Assembly: GCF_007565055.1 (NCBI RefSeq)
Contig: NC_044556.1
Coordinates: forward strand, 137,925,808-137,989,807
From: Rhinopithecus roxellana
Lineage: Eukaryota; Chordata; Mammalia; Primates; Cercopithecidae
Reading direction: 5' to 3'
DNA: 64,000 nucleotides
Shown here: positions 34,360-45,530 of the stretch, one piece after another
Layout of the letters: the number at the start of each line of letters is the position of its first letter
Position numbering within the stretch: position 1 is the first letter of the stretch
The notes under the pieces: generated by a model
The model's input: the letters and a program-made list of their open reading frames with translations, nothing else
Told to the model about the DNA's origin: nothing
Database searches by the model: none
Position numbers and translations under genes: made by a program

Positions 34360-35075
34360 TAGTAGTCTATCATCTTATCTGTGGGTTTTTATTTTTTTTT
34401 CCATGATTTCAGTTGCCTAAGATCACTCTCTGTCTGAAAATGCTAAATGAAGGATTCCAGAAATAAGCAATTCATATGTTTTAAATTGCATGCCATTCTG
34501 AGTAGTGTGATGAAATCTCATGCCATCCTGCTCAGTCCTACCTGGGGCGTGAATCCTCTCTTTGTCCAACTCATCCACTTAGTAAACCACCTTAGTTATC
34601 AGATGTACTGTGGCAGTATAGCAGAGCTTGAGTCAAGTAACCCTTACTTTAATTAATAATGGTCCCAGAGCACAAGAGTAGTGATGCTGGCAATTCCGAG
34701 ATGCCAAAGAAAAGCCATAAAGTGCTTTTGTTAAGTGAAAAGGTGAAAGTTCTTAATAAGAAAAGAAAAAAAAAAAAAATCACATGCTGAGGTTGCTAAG
34801 ATCAATGGTAAGAATGAATCTTCAATTTATGAAATTGTGAAGAAAGAATACAGATTTCCTGATAGTTTTGCTGTTATACACAAACTGCAAAAGTTTCAGC
34901 CACAGTGCATGATAAGTGCTTAGTTAAGATGGAAATGGTGTTAAATTTGTGGGTGGAAGGCATGAACAGAAACCTGTTCTTACTGACGACAATCAGGTTT
35001 GGCAGTATCATCCGTTTCAGGCATCCCATGGGGCCTTGGAACATATCCCCTGCAGATAAAGAGGGCCTAGTGTTT
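34360..35075 (+). mobile_element. Tigger-type DNA transposon, internally deleted
   Basis: Terminal inverted repeats are visible although decayed: 'tagtctatcatcttatctgt' at the left and 'cagataaagagggcctagtg' at the right, with TA at the left edge (34358-34359). The length of about 0.72 kb is far below an autonomous Tigger (over 2 kb). The interior has the 5' untranslated part, the first part of the transposase frame, and then the right end. Tiggers are pogo/Tc1-mariner-type cut-and-paste elements; this copy is inactive. Confidence 0.85.
34659..35020 (+). pseudogene. Tigger transposase N-terminal remnant
   Basis: The likely original start ATG is at 34659. The following codons ('ggtcccagagcacaagagta' on) give the lysine/arginine-rich N-terminus and helix-turn-helix region of a Tigger/CENP-B-like transposase. 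An A run at about 34767-34780 disturbs the frame. A later piece reads in frame from 34905 with 'DKCLVKMEMVLNLWVEGMN', matching the family's DNA-binding region. The catalytic DDE domain is absent, so no activity is possible. Confidence 0.72.
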
Positions 35076-36584
35076 GCTATACTTCGCAGACTTTTTTATC
35101 CCTGAGTTTTACCATTTGATTTCCATGAACCTTTCTATAGAGCTCCTATTGCAGGGACATACTCTTGAAACATATGGACACAGATGGTTCTGACAATGTT
35201 GCTTTGCAACATGATTCCTGACCTCAGCCGCAGGCTTTCCATATGCTTCCTCTGAAGGATACAGCTCTTCCTGCTCTTCTATAACCTCAGGCAGATTTGA
35301 TGCTCTAATAACAGCTGGTTCTGATGCTCTCCTTTCTCCTCTTACAGTGATGCTTCATTAGACTGTGCAATACTTTGTTCGATTATACATTTAATTTACA
35401 TTCTTGAAAGTTCACTGGAGACAGCATTCAACTATATCTACCTTGGAAATAAAAATTGTAAACTATGAAAACCAATATTCTATCTATTTCATTAAAAATT
35501 TGATGATTCCAAGCTTAATGTATTATTTAAGTGTTACTTAAGAAAGGTAATGTAGCTTATATCATGTGTGCTTATGAAGAATGATAGGCCAAAATGCTTG
35601 TAGCAGATAAATCCATTAAGTTATGAATCCTAATCCTATGAAAATCACTCACTCAGTATTCCATTCTGGCCAATACTCCGGAGTTCACTGTTTTAATCTT
35701 CGTTGTAATCATAATAATAACTGTGAATTTAGAAAAACCTAAGGGAAATAAATGATTCTCCAAATAAAAATTATGTAAACTATCCCAGTATTATATTTTA
35801 AATAGACAGCTATGCTATATTTTTCTTTGCAATCTAATGTCAAATTTGTCCCAAATTTTAAAATAGCTATATTGACCAATTTGAGTTTTATATGTGCACC
35901 AAACACTAAATAAGTTGTGGAATTCCAATATTTAAGGGACTTTATTCTATGCACCAGCAAATAATGTTTATATTAAACTTTAATTTTACTATTAAAAATT
36001 ACCCATAGTAGGATTACTTTTTTTCCAATACAAGATATATGTCATTATTTTCATCAGAGATTTTTTTTTTTATTTCATAAGCAAATGCACACAATATTAC
36101 TAAAACTGTGAAGGGTTGGCTTTTTGTAGTAGGCACATATATTCTCATCAAATCAGGCCAGTATGAAAAGTTATTGTTTTTGTTTGTTGTGGTTTATTTA
36201 TTTATTTTAGAGGGGCAGGTATCTGGCATAATGAAATGTATTTACAAATATTCTTGTGGCCAGAAATTTGATAGATTCCTCTCTTTATGTATGCTTAAAG
36301 CATATTGCTTAATACACATTTATTCATAATGTGCTGACCTCTGAATTTCATCCTCGAAGGTCTATGAAGTTTCATATAAATTAAGAACCTATGTTCTAAA
36401 TTAGTCCCTGAATCAAGTCAGTTCATAATAAAGATGAATATTTGAGCTGTGTTGTTTTCTTTACAGTATTGCCATTTTTTACTTTTATTTTTTTTTCTAC
36501 CACCAGTTAAAATCGTAGGCATTGGGAGTGAAAACCTGATACAAAATACTGTTGTGTATATTTTAGCGATGTTTTCCTTTCAAT
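35076..36584. other. nothing recognised
   Basis: About 1.5 kb of AT-rich DNA; several T runs (for example 36060-36071) but no element body. Confidence 0.4.
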
Positions 36585-37075
36585 CATTCATTTATTTAAA
36601 GTATTTTTATTGACCACCTATTCTGTGCTAGGTGCAGCTTAAAGATATGGTGATACAGTGAAAAAATAATTTTAAAGTTTTGCTTTTATGAAACTTATTT
36701 TATAGTAGTTGTGAGGTACAGACAATAAATGATAACCAAAATAGCTAAATGTTGTAGTCTACTACATGGTAATAAATGTGAAAAAATAAAGCAGAGAATG
36801 AATGACAGTGATAAGGTAGATAGAGAAAATCTCCATGACATGAGATTTTGATTAAAAATTTAATGGAAGTTAATGAATGCAAGTGTGTAGACATCTAGAA
36901 GAAGGGTAGTCCAAGAAGAGAAACTAGCAAATGCAAAAGTCTGGAGGTGGTGGTGTACCTAGAGTGCTCAAGGAACAGCAAGGAGGTCAGTGTGGTGGAC
37001 AGAGTGATGGAGGGGAGAGATTGGAGAAAAGGACAGAGAGGTAACTGTGCAGTACAGGATAGAAGTCAGAGAAAA
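36585..37075 (-). mobile_element. L2 LINE 3' part
   Basis: Antisense L2: it starts with 'tattgaccacctattctgtg' (the L2 tail block), then 'gtgaggtacagacaataaat', 'gcaaatgcaaaagtctggag' and 'aaggaacagcaaggaggtca' (36970-36989), then 'gacagagaggtaactgtgc'. This order is that of the complement of the L2 ORF2 C-terminus and tail. Diverged, with no open frame. Confidence 0.72.
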
Positions 37076-37364
37076 TAAAAATGTGTGAATTTCAGGGCTC
37101 TATTCACTGGCTATGAGAGTTTGAGCATGTGATTTAAACCTGCATGCTTTAAATCTCTGTTACCCACATCCCCTGTAACTGTGGCCCTTTGATTGCTGGT
37201 GTAATGTAGAAGGTTGAGATGGTTTGGCAGATTTTACGGGTTTGTGAAACTGAATATGTCATGAGGAATAATGTTTCATCCAAAGAAGAGCTCAAGAGAG
37301 TGAATTTTTCAAAGTGAACCAGATTTTATAGGCTTCAAAATGCCATTAAATTCCCAAGTAATCT

Positions 37365-37624
37365 TTAAGTTATTTGCTTACAAACACAATAGACACTCAT
37401 ATACCAAACTGTCCTATCTCTCCTCTCCTACACTTACCAAATTTTAGAGGACTTCATATATCGCCATTTCCATATCCTATTTCCTGCCCATTCTGCAAGC
37501 CCACCCACTCAAACAAGGTTCTTTCTACTGAGGTCATCACTGACTTCCATGTGGCTAGATTTCGTTTTATTTCATCCCTCAGCATCATTAAAGAAAATAG
37601 TGAAATTTTCTCACCAGAGCACTT
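37365..37624 (+). mobile_element. L2 LINE ORF2 part (continues at 38031)
   Basis: 'tctactgaggtcatcactga' (37527-37546) followed by 'ttccatgtggctagatttcg' matches the L2 ORF2 reverse-transcriptase region in sense. It is interrupted by an LTR with a near-perfect pentamer duplication, then continues. Confidence 0.65.
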
Positions 37625-38030
37625 TACTATGGACTAAATGGTGCTCCCCACAGCCCCCACAAATTCATATGTTGAAACTTTAACCCCCAATGTGATGTTA
37701 TTTGAGATGAGTTATTATAACTTATAACACTTACTAACAACTTTAGCAAGTTATTAAGGCTAGATGAATTCAGGAGTTTGGGATCCTAATGATGAAATTA
37801 GTGTCTGTATGAAAAGAGGGAGAGAGAGATCACTCTCTTTCTGCCATATGCAGACATAGTGGGAAGGCAGCCATCTGCAAGCCAGAAAGAGGGCCCTCAA
37901 CAGATCTGGCACCCTGATACTACACCCTTATCTCAGACTTCCAACCCCTAGAACTATAAAATAATAAATTTATGTTATTAAGTACCCAGTCTATGTTAGT
38001 GTCCTATTGTAACCCACACCAACTAAGACA
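37625..38030 (+). repeat. MaLR/ERVL-type LTR inserted in L2
   Basis: Begins 'tactatggactaaatggtgc', has 'aattcatatgttgaaacttt' and 'aacccccaatgtgatgttat' (37682-37701), and ends 'accaactaagaca'. The flanking pentamers 'cactt' (37620-37624) and 'cactc' (38031-38035) form a target duplication with one change. Confidence 0.85.
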
Positions 38031-39150
38031 CACTCTCTTCCCTCACCTTCTAACTGGGCTTCTAATAGTGTCCCGGATGTTCTTTCTCAACTCTAGCTAT
38101 TTCTGTTTTGCCTCATTTTCAGGCCATCTGCCTATCTCGATCATTAGAAGACTGGGATTTCTCACAGTTCAGACACAAGCTCTCATTGCTTCTCACTGAC
38201 TATCCCTCTAAAGATAAGATTTATGTTAAATCTTGCCAATGAATTTGTGTTTATCTGCAAATGAACATGTCCAAAATGAAACTTATGATTTTAATGAATG
38301 GTATAAACAATTATTCTGGGTAAAAGTCAAGTCATCCTTAATACTTCTCTAACGACTCACCATCAGATCCACCACAAAATCCTCTATATTTTACTTTCTA
38401 TAGTTTTCCAACTGAACATCTTTTCCCATCCTCAGTGCCCACTATTGGTCCAATTATTTCACCTGGCTTATAAGGACTTCCTAGTTGGTCACTCTCAAAC
38501 TATTTTGTTCCGCTTTTTTGTCCGTTCTCCACTCTGCATTCAAAGGAGTTTGTTAAACATACCAATCCAAGCAGGTAATTGTCCTGCTTTAAAAGCCCTT
38601 CTTGTGGAGGGCCTGCAAGGTTCTCCATGGAGTCATCCTGCTTACGTCTCCTGCCTTGCTGTGTTCTCCCTCGCTCTCTGATTTCTAGACCCACCAGCAT
38701 GTTTAACTTCTTAAAACAAGTCTTGCATTATTTCACCAATAATTATTATTCTCTTTCTAAATATTATTCTCTTGCTCTAGGTTTCCCTAGGATGCTTTTG
38801 TCTTCCTTCCTCACCAAATAAGCCTGCTATTAAATATCACTCATTCATCACTTTTTAAACGGTGATCACTAAGTTATTTCTGCTGTAATTTATTCTTTTG
38901 GGGCCCAATCTCCTCTTCTTGATGTCACTTAATGGAATTGCTGTTTTCTATTTATTATTTATTCACATAGCTCTTTGAGCAATATTTGTGTCCCCAGTAG
39001 ACTGTGAACTTCATGGGAATATGTAATGCTTCTGGGTTTTTGTTCTGCTCTATTTAGTTTTTTTCTCAATATTATATGTTTAGAACTGAACTGAAGCCAG
39101 AGTCTGTTGGGTGATCAGGGCTCAATAAATAATGCTTTAAAGTATGCATT
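38031..39150 (+). mobile_element. L2 LINE ORF2 C-terminal part and tail
   Basis: Sense L2 continues with 'ccctcaccttctaactgggc', 'gaacatgtccaaaatgaaac' (38263-38282), 'cttataaggacttcctagt', 'aatcctctatattttacttt', 'tagactgtgaacttcatggg' (38998-39017) and a tail near 'agggctcaataaataatgct'. With the 37365 part it forms an old L2 copy of about 1.4 kb. Frames are broken. Confidence 0.78.
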
Positions 39151-39834
39151 AAGGGAAACAAAAATACTGGGGGATATGGTGGACAGGTACTTTTGAAAGC
39201 AAAGAACAGTTGAGACTTTGGACTGCTTTATCAACCTTTGAAGAACCAATAGGAGCATTTTATTTTGCAGATCTTGTTGCCTTATTTGTATACAGCAGTG
39301 GACCATCTCAGCACCTTTGAGAAACAGTGATATTTATAATCAAAAAGGTATGAGAAGAAGCGGTGTTTTTTTTTTTTTTTAGTTACTTAATTAGAAAATA
39401 ATAGGCATGAAATTATCTGGAAATTCATACACTTCCATGTTTACACAAATTCAGCTAAAATGAGACAGAATAAGATTAACTGGTTCTCAGATAATCATTA
39501 AGGATTATCTTTGGATTCAGTATCACTTTTAATATTATCACTCAGCAAAGGCTTGTCCTTAGTTAGCTTCAAGATCACTATCAGAATCACCCTATTTCAA
39601 ATGTTTCTTAGTTTCCTGGAGAGTGGGAGTAATGTCTTAGTAAGTAGAAGTGATTCTTGATTGGTGAGATTAGGGATACTACCTTACAGTTATATATCCA
39701 TATTAAAGCAGGAGCTCCTTATGGGCAAAGAATACATTTTACTCAGCTCATTTTCTTCAGCCTGAATATATAGCATATTTTACACATTTTATTATGATTT
39801 TTTAAAGATCTGTTACTTTCTAAATTCAATTTTA
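39151..39834. other. mostly unassigned; weak L2 tail
   Basis: A T run lies at 39366-39380. The part 39700-39790 ('agcaggagctccttatgggc') resembles an L2 3' tail in sense but is too decayed to call firmly. Confidence 0.35.
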
Positions 39835-40131
39835 TTTATTTATTTTTTTGAGATGGAGTTTCGCTCTTGTTGCCCAGTCTGGAGTGCAATGGTGCGATCT
39901 CGGCTCACTGCAACCTCTGCCTCCCGAGTTCAAGTGATTCTCCTGCCTCAGCCTCCCAAGTAGCTGAGATTACACGTGTCCATCACCACGCCCAGCTAAT
40001 TTTTTGTATTTTTAGTAGAGACGGGGTTCACTATGTTGGTCCGGCTGGTCTTGAACCCCTTACCTCAGGTGATCAACCCGCTGTGGCCTCCCAAAGTGCT
40101 GGGATCACAGGCATGAGCCATCAAGCCAGGC
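39835..40131 (-). mobile_element. AluS-like SINE
   Basis: Antisense dimer from a T-rich tail and 'gagatggagtttcgctcttg' to 'gcatgagccatcaagccagg'. The flanks 'attcaattttatt' and 'attctattgtatt' form a degraded target duplication. The 103-codon plus frame (39867-40178) is the usual antisense-Alu open frame, not a gene. Confidence 0.92.
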
Positions 40132-41510
40132 TAATTCTATTGTATTTTAAATTAAGGGTAATATTATCAATAACATAGAGAAATGGTAGTATCTGCTCTA
40201 TTAGTGAACTTAAGTGTATATGAGATATATGTTTCCAATTTATGTAACATTTGAGAAACTGATTCATTTCTCTTTTCATGCAAGTGCTTTTGATCACTGT
40301 AATATGTCAACCTGTGATAATTTTCATGAATTTTCTCAGGTAATTGTTTTGACAGAAAATTGCCCAGTGGAATGCTCTTATTATCTAGCATTCCTGACAT
40401 GATCTGAAATGAGCACTGTCAGAATCAATATAAAAATAAAGGAAAATATTTAATTAATAGAAAATATCATATGACGTTATAAAATAATAAGTGTGAAGGT
40501 GGTGCATAGACATTAATAATTTCTTGGATAACCTGAGTCTAAAAGTTCAATCACCCACACAGATTCATGTTTTAATCATTTTATTGCCTCTGCTGGAAGA
40601 TATAAAATATCTGGGGGGCGCTTTTGCATCTGTATGTATCCACCCATCATTTACAGATCTTCATGGTCTCACTTTTCCTAGGTTCACCCCTTCTCAGGCA
40701 AACCATTCCATACAGCAGGTGTCAAGCTGTGGAAACTGAAACCTGGCAGAGAAATCTGTCTGATTGGTCTATCAACGGTTCCAACTATGGAGAATCATGG
40801 AATCTTGCCCTGTTTACTAACTGCCCTTTTTGTTCTCTCCTTGTAAATTTACTTTATGGCATAGTTTTTATGCAGCAGAAGTTGGTGAGGCACCCTCTCA
40901 AAAATTTTATTATCATGTGTAGTATTCAATAAATTATAAAAAGATGTTTTTCTCCACAACTCTTTATCTATGCCACTATTTCTACTCATTTTGCCTGCAA
41001 TTAATTTTCAGCTGCTGTTACTCTTAGTCGTGGTATTCTAAGTATCTACTGAAAAAAAAAAAAAAAAAAAGATTCCTGTGAGGATTATATAAGATTAAAA
41101 TGTTATAGTCTATCTTTAAAAAGTTAAATTTCTTTATTAAACTATTTTTGCATTTTTTTATGTTAAAGAATATATTTTAACTTAATCTTATTTAATATTA
41201 TTGTTAAAATGTAGTAAAATATAGTTTCTGATTTAAGGTCATAGAACAGTAACTAATATCCTCTGTGGAACTTATCTCCTACCTGTCTCATGAGAGAGAG
41301 ATGAAAGATGACTCATCTTGAATAAATTATAATTTTCAATTTGATCATTTTCAAGTGATTAGAACTATAAAGAAATTACTATGAATTATATTTAGTCAGA
41401 CAAAAACACTAGATACAAATTGTGGATGATTAAAAAGAAGTAACAATTTAATTAAGACATCCACAGAATGCTTGTTTTTACAAACTGGAATTATTAGAGG
41501 CAATGCCTTT
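40132..41510. other. no gene seen; A run
   Basis: An 18-nt A run at about 41051-41070. The segment 40500-40940 is more balanced in composition and may hide a decayed element ('caggtgtcaagctgtggaaa'), but no family is secure. Confidence 0.35.
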
Positions 41511-41514
41511 TTAT

Positions 41515-43000
41515 TAATTTATTCCTTTGACAGATATTCATTAAGCATCATAATTTGCTGAAATCTGATTGTTGTAGGTTTTTAGAATATTTTCAAGAGA
41601 CATAGTCCCTGGCTTCTGGAAGCCAATATTCTAATTGAGGATATTGGAAGCAAATAGAAAATATATAATAGGATCTGAGAAAGTCATAGATTCTAAGGGG
41701 AGAAATGAGTCAGGGTAAGGAAATAAAAAGTCGTATGGCATAGAGGTGGGAGATTTCTATTTTAGAAAAGGGACTCAGAGAACTCTTAACCTGACATTTG
41801 AGGAGAGACTTGGATAAAGTGAGAGTGACATGTTTAGACAGTCTCAGGAAAGAGGCCTCCTGTCTGAGAAAGCAGCAAGTAAAAGTTTCCTGAAGTTTGG
41901 TATTATGAGGAAACAGGAAGAAAACAAGTTGTGGCTAGGTGGCAGTGAGCCAGACTTAACATGTCTGATTAGGTCCTAGATGAGGAGGGGTCAGAACAGG
42001 TAAGGCCTTATAGATGGTGGTAAAGCACTGGTCTGTGCTGAGAGAGATGGGGGGCCCCAGGAGAGCTTCAGCAGGTGAAGGACATGATCTGGTTTATAGT
42101 TTGAAAGCATCTCCTTGGTTACTGTGGGGTGGGGGGTAAGGGGGGAGGGTATTGACTATCATGGGAGAAGAATAGAAGTCAAATGACAATTAGGAAGTTA
42201 TTGCCTTAGTCCTAGGACATGAAGGTGCTTAGATGAGGTTAGCAGTGCTGATGGTAGTAAGAGTTGAGCCAATTCAGAATATACTTTAAGGGGAGAACCT
42301 ATAGGACTTGCTTACCAATGTTTTGGATGTGGAGTATAATGGGAAATAAGTCAGGAAGAACACCTAGGTTTAAGGTTTAAGCAGTTGCACAGATAATGGT
42401 GCCATTTACTGAGATGATGACACTAGGATGGAATCAGTTTCTCTGGGGAAGTTTATCTGAAATCATGTTTTAGATGTGTTAAGCTTGGGATGTCTATTAG
42501 GCTTGCCTATTTGGCAATAAGTTATATGTGCCTAGGACACGGGAGAGTTGCAGTTGAGGATAGAAATGAGGAAATCACTAGGGTATTGATGGGATTTAAG
42601 TTTGTGGGTCAGGATATAAACATCAATGAAATATGTGTAAAACTAGGGTTTCTTGGTCTCAGCATTACTGTCATTTTGAGCCAGATAACTCTGTCATGAG
42701 GGGCTGTCTGCATAGTAGGATGTCCAGCACATCCCTCACCTCTACCCACCAAATTCCAATAGCACCTCTTCCCCTCCAGCGTGACAACCAAAACATTTCC
42801 AGACATTTTGACATATCTCCTGGTGGAAAAAATCACCCCCCCTACTTGAGAATTACTGGTGTAGATAGAGGCAACAAGAGGACCAGAAGAGGGAATAAAA
42901 TGTAAGCCCTGGCCCATCCCACTATATGGGGGTTGAGAAAAAGATGAGCAGCAAAGGAAAGTCAGAAAGTGAAGCCAATAAAATGTAGAAAATTCCAAAG
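41515..43000 (-). mobile_element. L2 LINE, about 1.27 kb, interrupted by MER5A
   Basis: Antisense L2 in full order: the tail region at the left ('gacagatattcattaagcat'), 'aacctgacatttgaggagag', 'gtgaaggacatgatctggtt' (42076-42095), 'taggaagttattgccttag', 'gtttaagcagttgcacagat', 'ttagatgtgttaagcttggg' (42470-42489), then MER5A, then 'caacaagaggaccagaagag' and 'gtaagccctggcccatcc'. This is the complement of the L2 ORF2 reverse-transcriptase to tail region. It is the longest L2 here. Confidence 0.82.
42643..42858 (-). mobile_element. MER5A (hAT-Charlie MITE) in L2
   Basis: Runs from 'ctagggtttcttggtctcag' to 'cttgagaattactg', the complement of the MER5A ends ('cagtggttctcaacc'). The 8-bp flanks 'gtgtaaaa' (42635-42642) and 'gtgtagat' (42859-42866) agree at six positions, as expected for a hAT target duplication. 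Non-autonomous; no coding capacity. Confidence 0.9.
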
Positions 43001-43164
43001 AAACCTTTCCGTGAAAAGATAAAAACAACTGACGTTATCCTTTATAATAAGATAATAGCTGCCCTAATACAGTAAATATTCTTATTGACGCAAGTGTTAG
43101 CAATAATATTTCTACTCAAGTAAGCAGAATGATTCTTATAAAATAAAAGTGGTGTTGCTTCTCT

Positions 43165-43950
43165 GCTTCAACGTTCCCTACCTTTTTAAAAGTAAGAGCC
43201 AAACATCTTATAATGGTCCAAAAGTTCCTATGTGATTGGTTCTCCTCCTCCCTCACTCTTCTCTCTGAATTTCCCTCCTGTAACAACCATCACGCTCACT
43301 CCACTCCACAATGCTGCATTATTTTGCTTCTGTGCACAGTGCACCATATTCATGGCCTTGCCATCATTGTTTATTCTACATGAATTGTTCCTTCCCAGGT
43401 ATCTGAAGGGCTCCTCCCCTTCAACTCAAATGTTGCTCAACTCAGTTTGCTCAAATGTCTTCTCCACCGACCATATTTTAAAAATAATCAAAACATTATT
43501 TTTAAAGCATCGTATTATCAAATTAATTTTTGTCATTTAACTTTTTATCAATAATTATTTATGTTTTCAGTCAACAAACACAGTGCCCTTAATTATTCAA
43601 CAAACACATTCAGTGGTTACTCTATGTCAACAATATATATAGCTCATTCCACTCTCTATAACCAATTTTGAAAATTATTTTCAAGACTGGTACTCCTTTC
43701 AGGCAATCATTCCATAATCTACTGTCAGCTTCATCTTGATCCTTTCCATTTGTCATCGTAGAAAAAAGCACTTAATTTTGCTTATTTCTTTTGCTTTATT
43801 TTGGTATCCTCATTAAAATTTAAGATTTTTTTGAGAAATTTTTGTCTGTGCTATTATTCACAGCTCTATTCTCAGCACTTATAACAGCACTTCACACATA
43901 ATAGACACCTAATTTATCGACTCGATGAACAAATGCATAAACTAAGATTT
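43165..43950 (+). mobile_element. L2 LINE 3' part, with a foreign insert
   Basis: Sense L2 blocks: 'tgaattgttccttcccaggt' (43380 on), 'caactcagtttgctcaaatg', then an unrelated insert at about 43498-43690, then 'tcagcacttataacagcact' (43873-43892) and 'acacataatagacacctaat' at the tail. The insert matches DNA 0.8-1.3 kb downstream (see the duplication entries). Confidence 0.65.
43498..43685 (+). repeat. local duplication, copy 1 (segments X then Y)
   Basis: X1 (43498-43629) shares 'tttttaaagcat', 'tcaacaaacaca', 'tgcccttaatt' and 'caaacacattcagtggttac' with X2 at 44771-44912. Y1 (43638-43685) shares 'tatagctcattccact', 'tctataaccaat' and 'ttattttcaag' with Y2 at 44471-44516. X and Y are adjacent here. 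Confidence 0.82.
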
Positions 43951-44064
43951 GTTGAGTACTTAAGATTTGTCAGATTATATTTTATCTCTTTGTATTGAAT
44001 GTCAGACAGACAAATGACTTAGCAATAAAATCAGTACAATTGCTAACTTTTGTATATATATGTA

Positions 44065-44379
44065 CAATCATCTTTCAATATCCTCACGGAATTGGTTCCA
44101 AAACCCCCACAGACACCAAAATCCACAGATGCTCATGTCTCTTGTAAAAAATGGTGTAGTATTTGCATGTAATCTTTGTGCAATCTCCTGTGTACTTTAG
44201 ATCACCTCTAGATTACTTACAATACCTAATACAATGTAAATGTTATGTAAGTAGTTGTTATGCTGTGTTGTTCTTTGGATTTGTTATTTTTATTGTTGTG
44301 TTGGGGTTTTACAAAATATTTTTGATCTGTGGTTGGTTGAATCTGCAGATGTGGAACACTCAGGTACAGAGGCTGATTG
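44065..44379. mobile_element. MER2-type MITE (Tigger/pogo)
   Basis: Terminal inverted repeats are 'caatcatctttcaatatcct' at the left and the complement-like 'acaggctgattg' end at the right, with TA at both edges (44063-44064 and 44380-44381). The interior 'gtagtatttgcatgtaatct' and 'tctagattacttacaatacc' (44209-44228) is characteristic of MER2. About 315 bp; no coding capacity. Confidence 0.88.
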
Positions 44380-44470
44380 TATTATTTTGCAGTAGGGACG
44401 AGTATTAGTAATTAATTTGATTATTTTCAAAGTGTGCTGCTCTTTCTCTAAAATGCAAATTACAACAAAT

Positions 44471-44516
44471 TATAGCTCATTCCACTATCTATAACCAATA
44501 CTTTATTATTTTCAAG
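44471..44516 (+). repeat. local duplication, copy 2, segment Y
   Basis: Partner of 43638-43685. It shares 'tatagctcattccact' and 'tctataaccaat' with a small indel between these and 'ttattttcaag'. Confidence 0.8.
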
Positions 44517-44770
44517 TTCCCTATAAAATTTAAGCGTGATTCATTAGCAAACTCTGCCTCCAAAACCAATATGTATGTAAACATGGTAGTACAGCCATTT
44601 TTATTAGACATAAATATAAATAAAATAATACTTTTAAAGCAAAAATTAGCAAAAAATGTATAAAACATTATGGTTAAATTATTGAAAATACTGAAAGACA
44701 TTAAGAAAAATGCTTTAACAGGAAAGTCATTCCGTATTCATGGAAAAACAATAAAAACGATGTGCCAGAC

Positions 44771-44912
44771 TATTTTTAAAGCATCCTAATATTATCAAGT
44801 TAATTGCATTTTTGTCTATAAATTTTCATCAATAATTTTTATTTATTTATTCAATCAACAAACACACTGCCCTTAATTGCTCAGCAAACACATTCAGTGG
44901 TTACTATATGTC
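44771..44912 (+). repeat. local duplication, copy 2, segment X
   Basis: Partner of 43498-43629. The right end of the homology runs into the first bases of the antisense L2 that begins here, so this copy is in its natural context and the 43.5 kb copy looks like the transplanted one. Confidence 0.82.
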
Positions 44913-45530
44913 AGTTACTGTGCTAGGATCTGGAAACAAACTAACAGCCATACTTCAGGGAAAGAAACAGTAGCCAATATTTTTAACAGAGTAGAACAAG
45001 GGAAGTGCTGTGAGGGAGGTCTTCCCAGGAACCTGACAAAGCACAGTGGGGCAAACCTACACTAGTCTTAAGGGTCAGGGAGAGCTTTCTTAATGAGTTG
45101 ATCATTAAACTTTGTTTTAAAGATGATAAGAATTAAGTTAGAATAAGATGAGCATTCCAGTAAGAGAGAACAGTATGTGGGTTAGTGTAAAACAGCATAT
45201 GGTCCATTTTGAAATTTTCAAAGAGGTTTCACCATGCATTTACTGACATAGCTGGGAATGAAACTCAGGTACTTAACAAAAGAGTTTTCATATTCTTAGA
45301 TCCATATAAGAGAGCCACTGAGAGATTTTTAAGCTAGAAAATGATATAATCATATGATCGCATTTTAGAATTTTTAGTTTGACATACATTGAAGGTTTTA
45401 CTATACAGGAAAGCTACAGGGTAACAATGGACTATGGTATTTTTCCAATAGCATAAAGATCATAGCCTGAATGAAAAAGTGGCTGTAGGATGGGCAAGGT
45501 GGGATATTAGAGAAATTTTATTTTGTTACA
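44860..45530 (-). mobile_element. L2 LINE 3' part
   Basis: Antisense L2: 'tcagttactgtgctaggatc' at the left, 'agggaagtgctgtgagggag', 'gtcagggagagctttcttaa' (45075-45094), 'gagcattccagtaagagaga', 'agccactgagagatttttaa' (45314-45333), 'aaatgatataatcatatgat'. Orderly but diverged. Confidence 0.68.

Noticed and set aside
39867..40178. 103-codon frame
   Set aside because: Antisense AluS sequence.
42609..43028. 139-codon minus frame
   Set aside because: Covers MER5A and decayed L2; no protein family visible.
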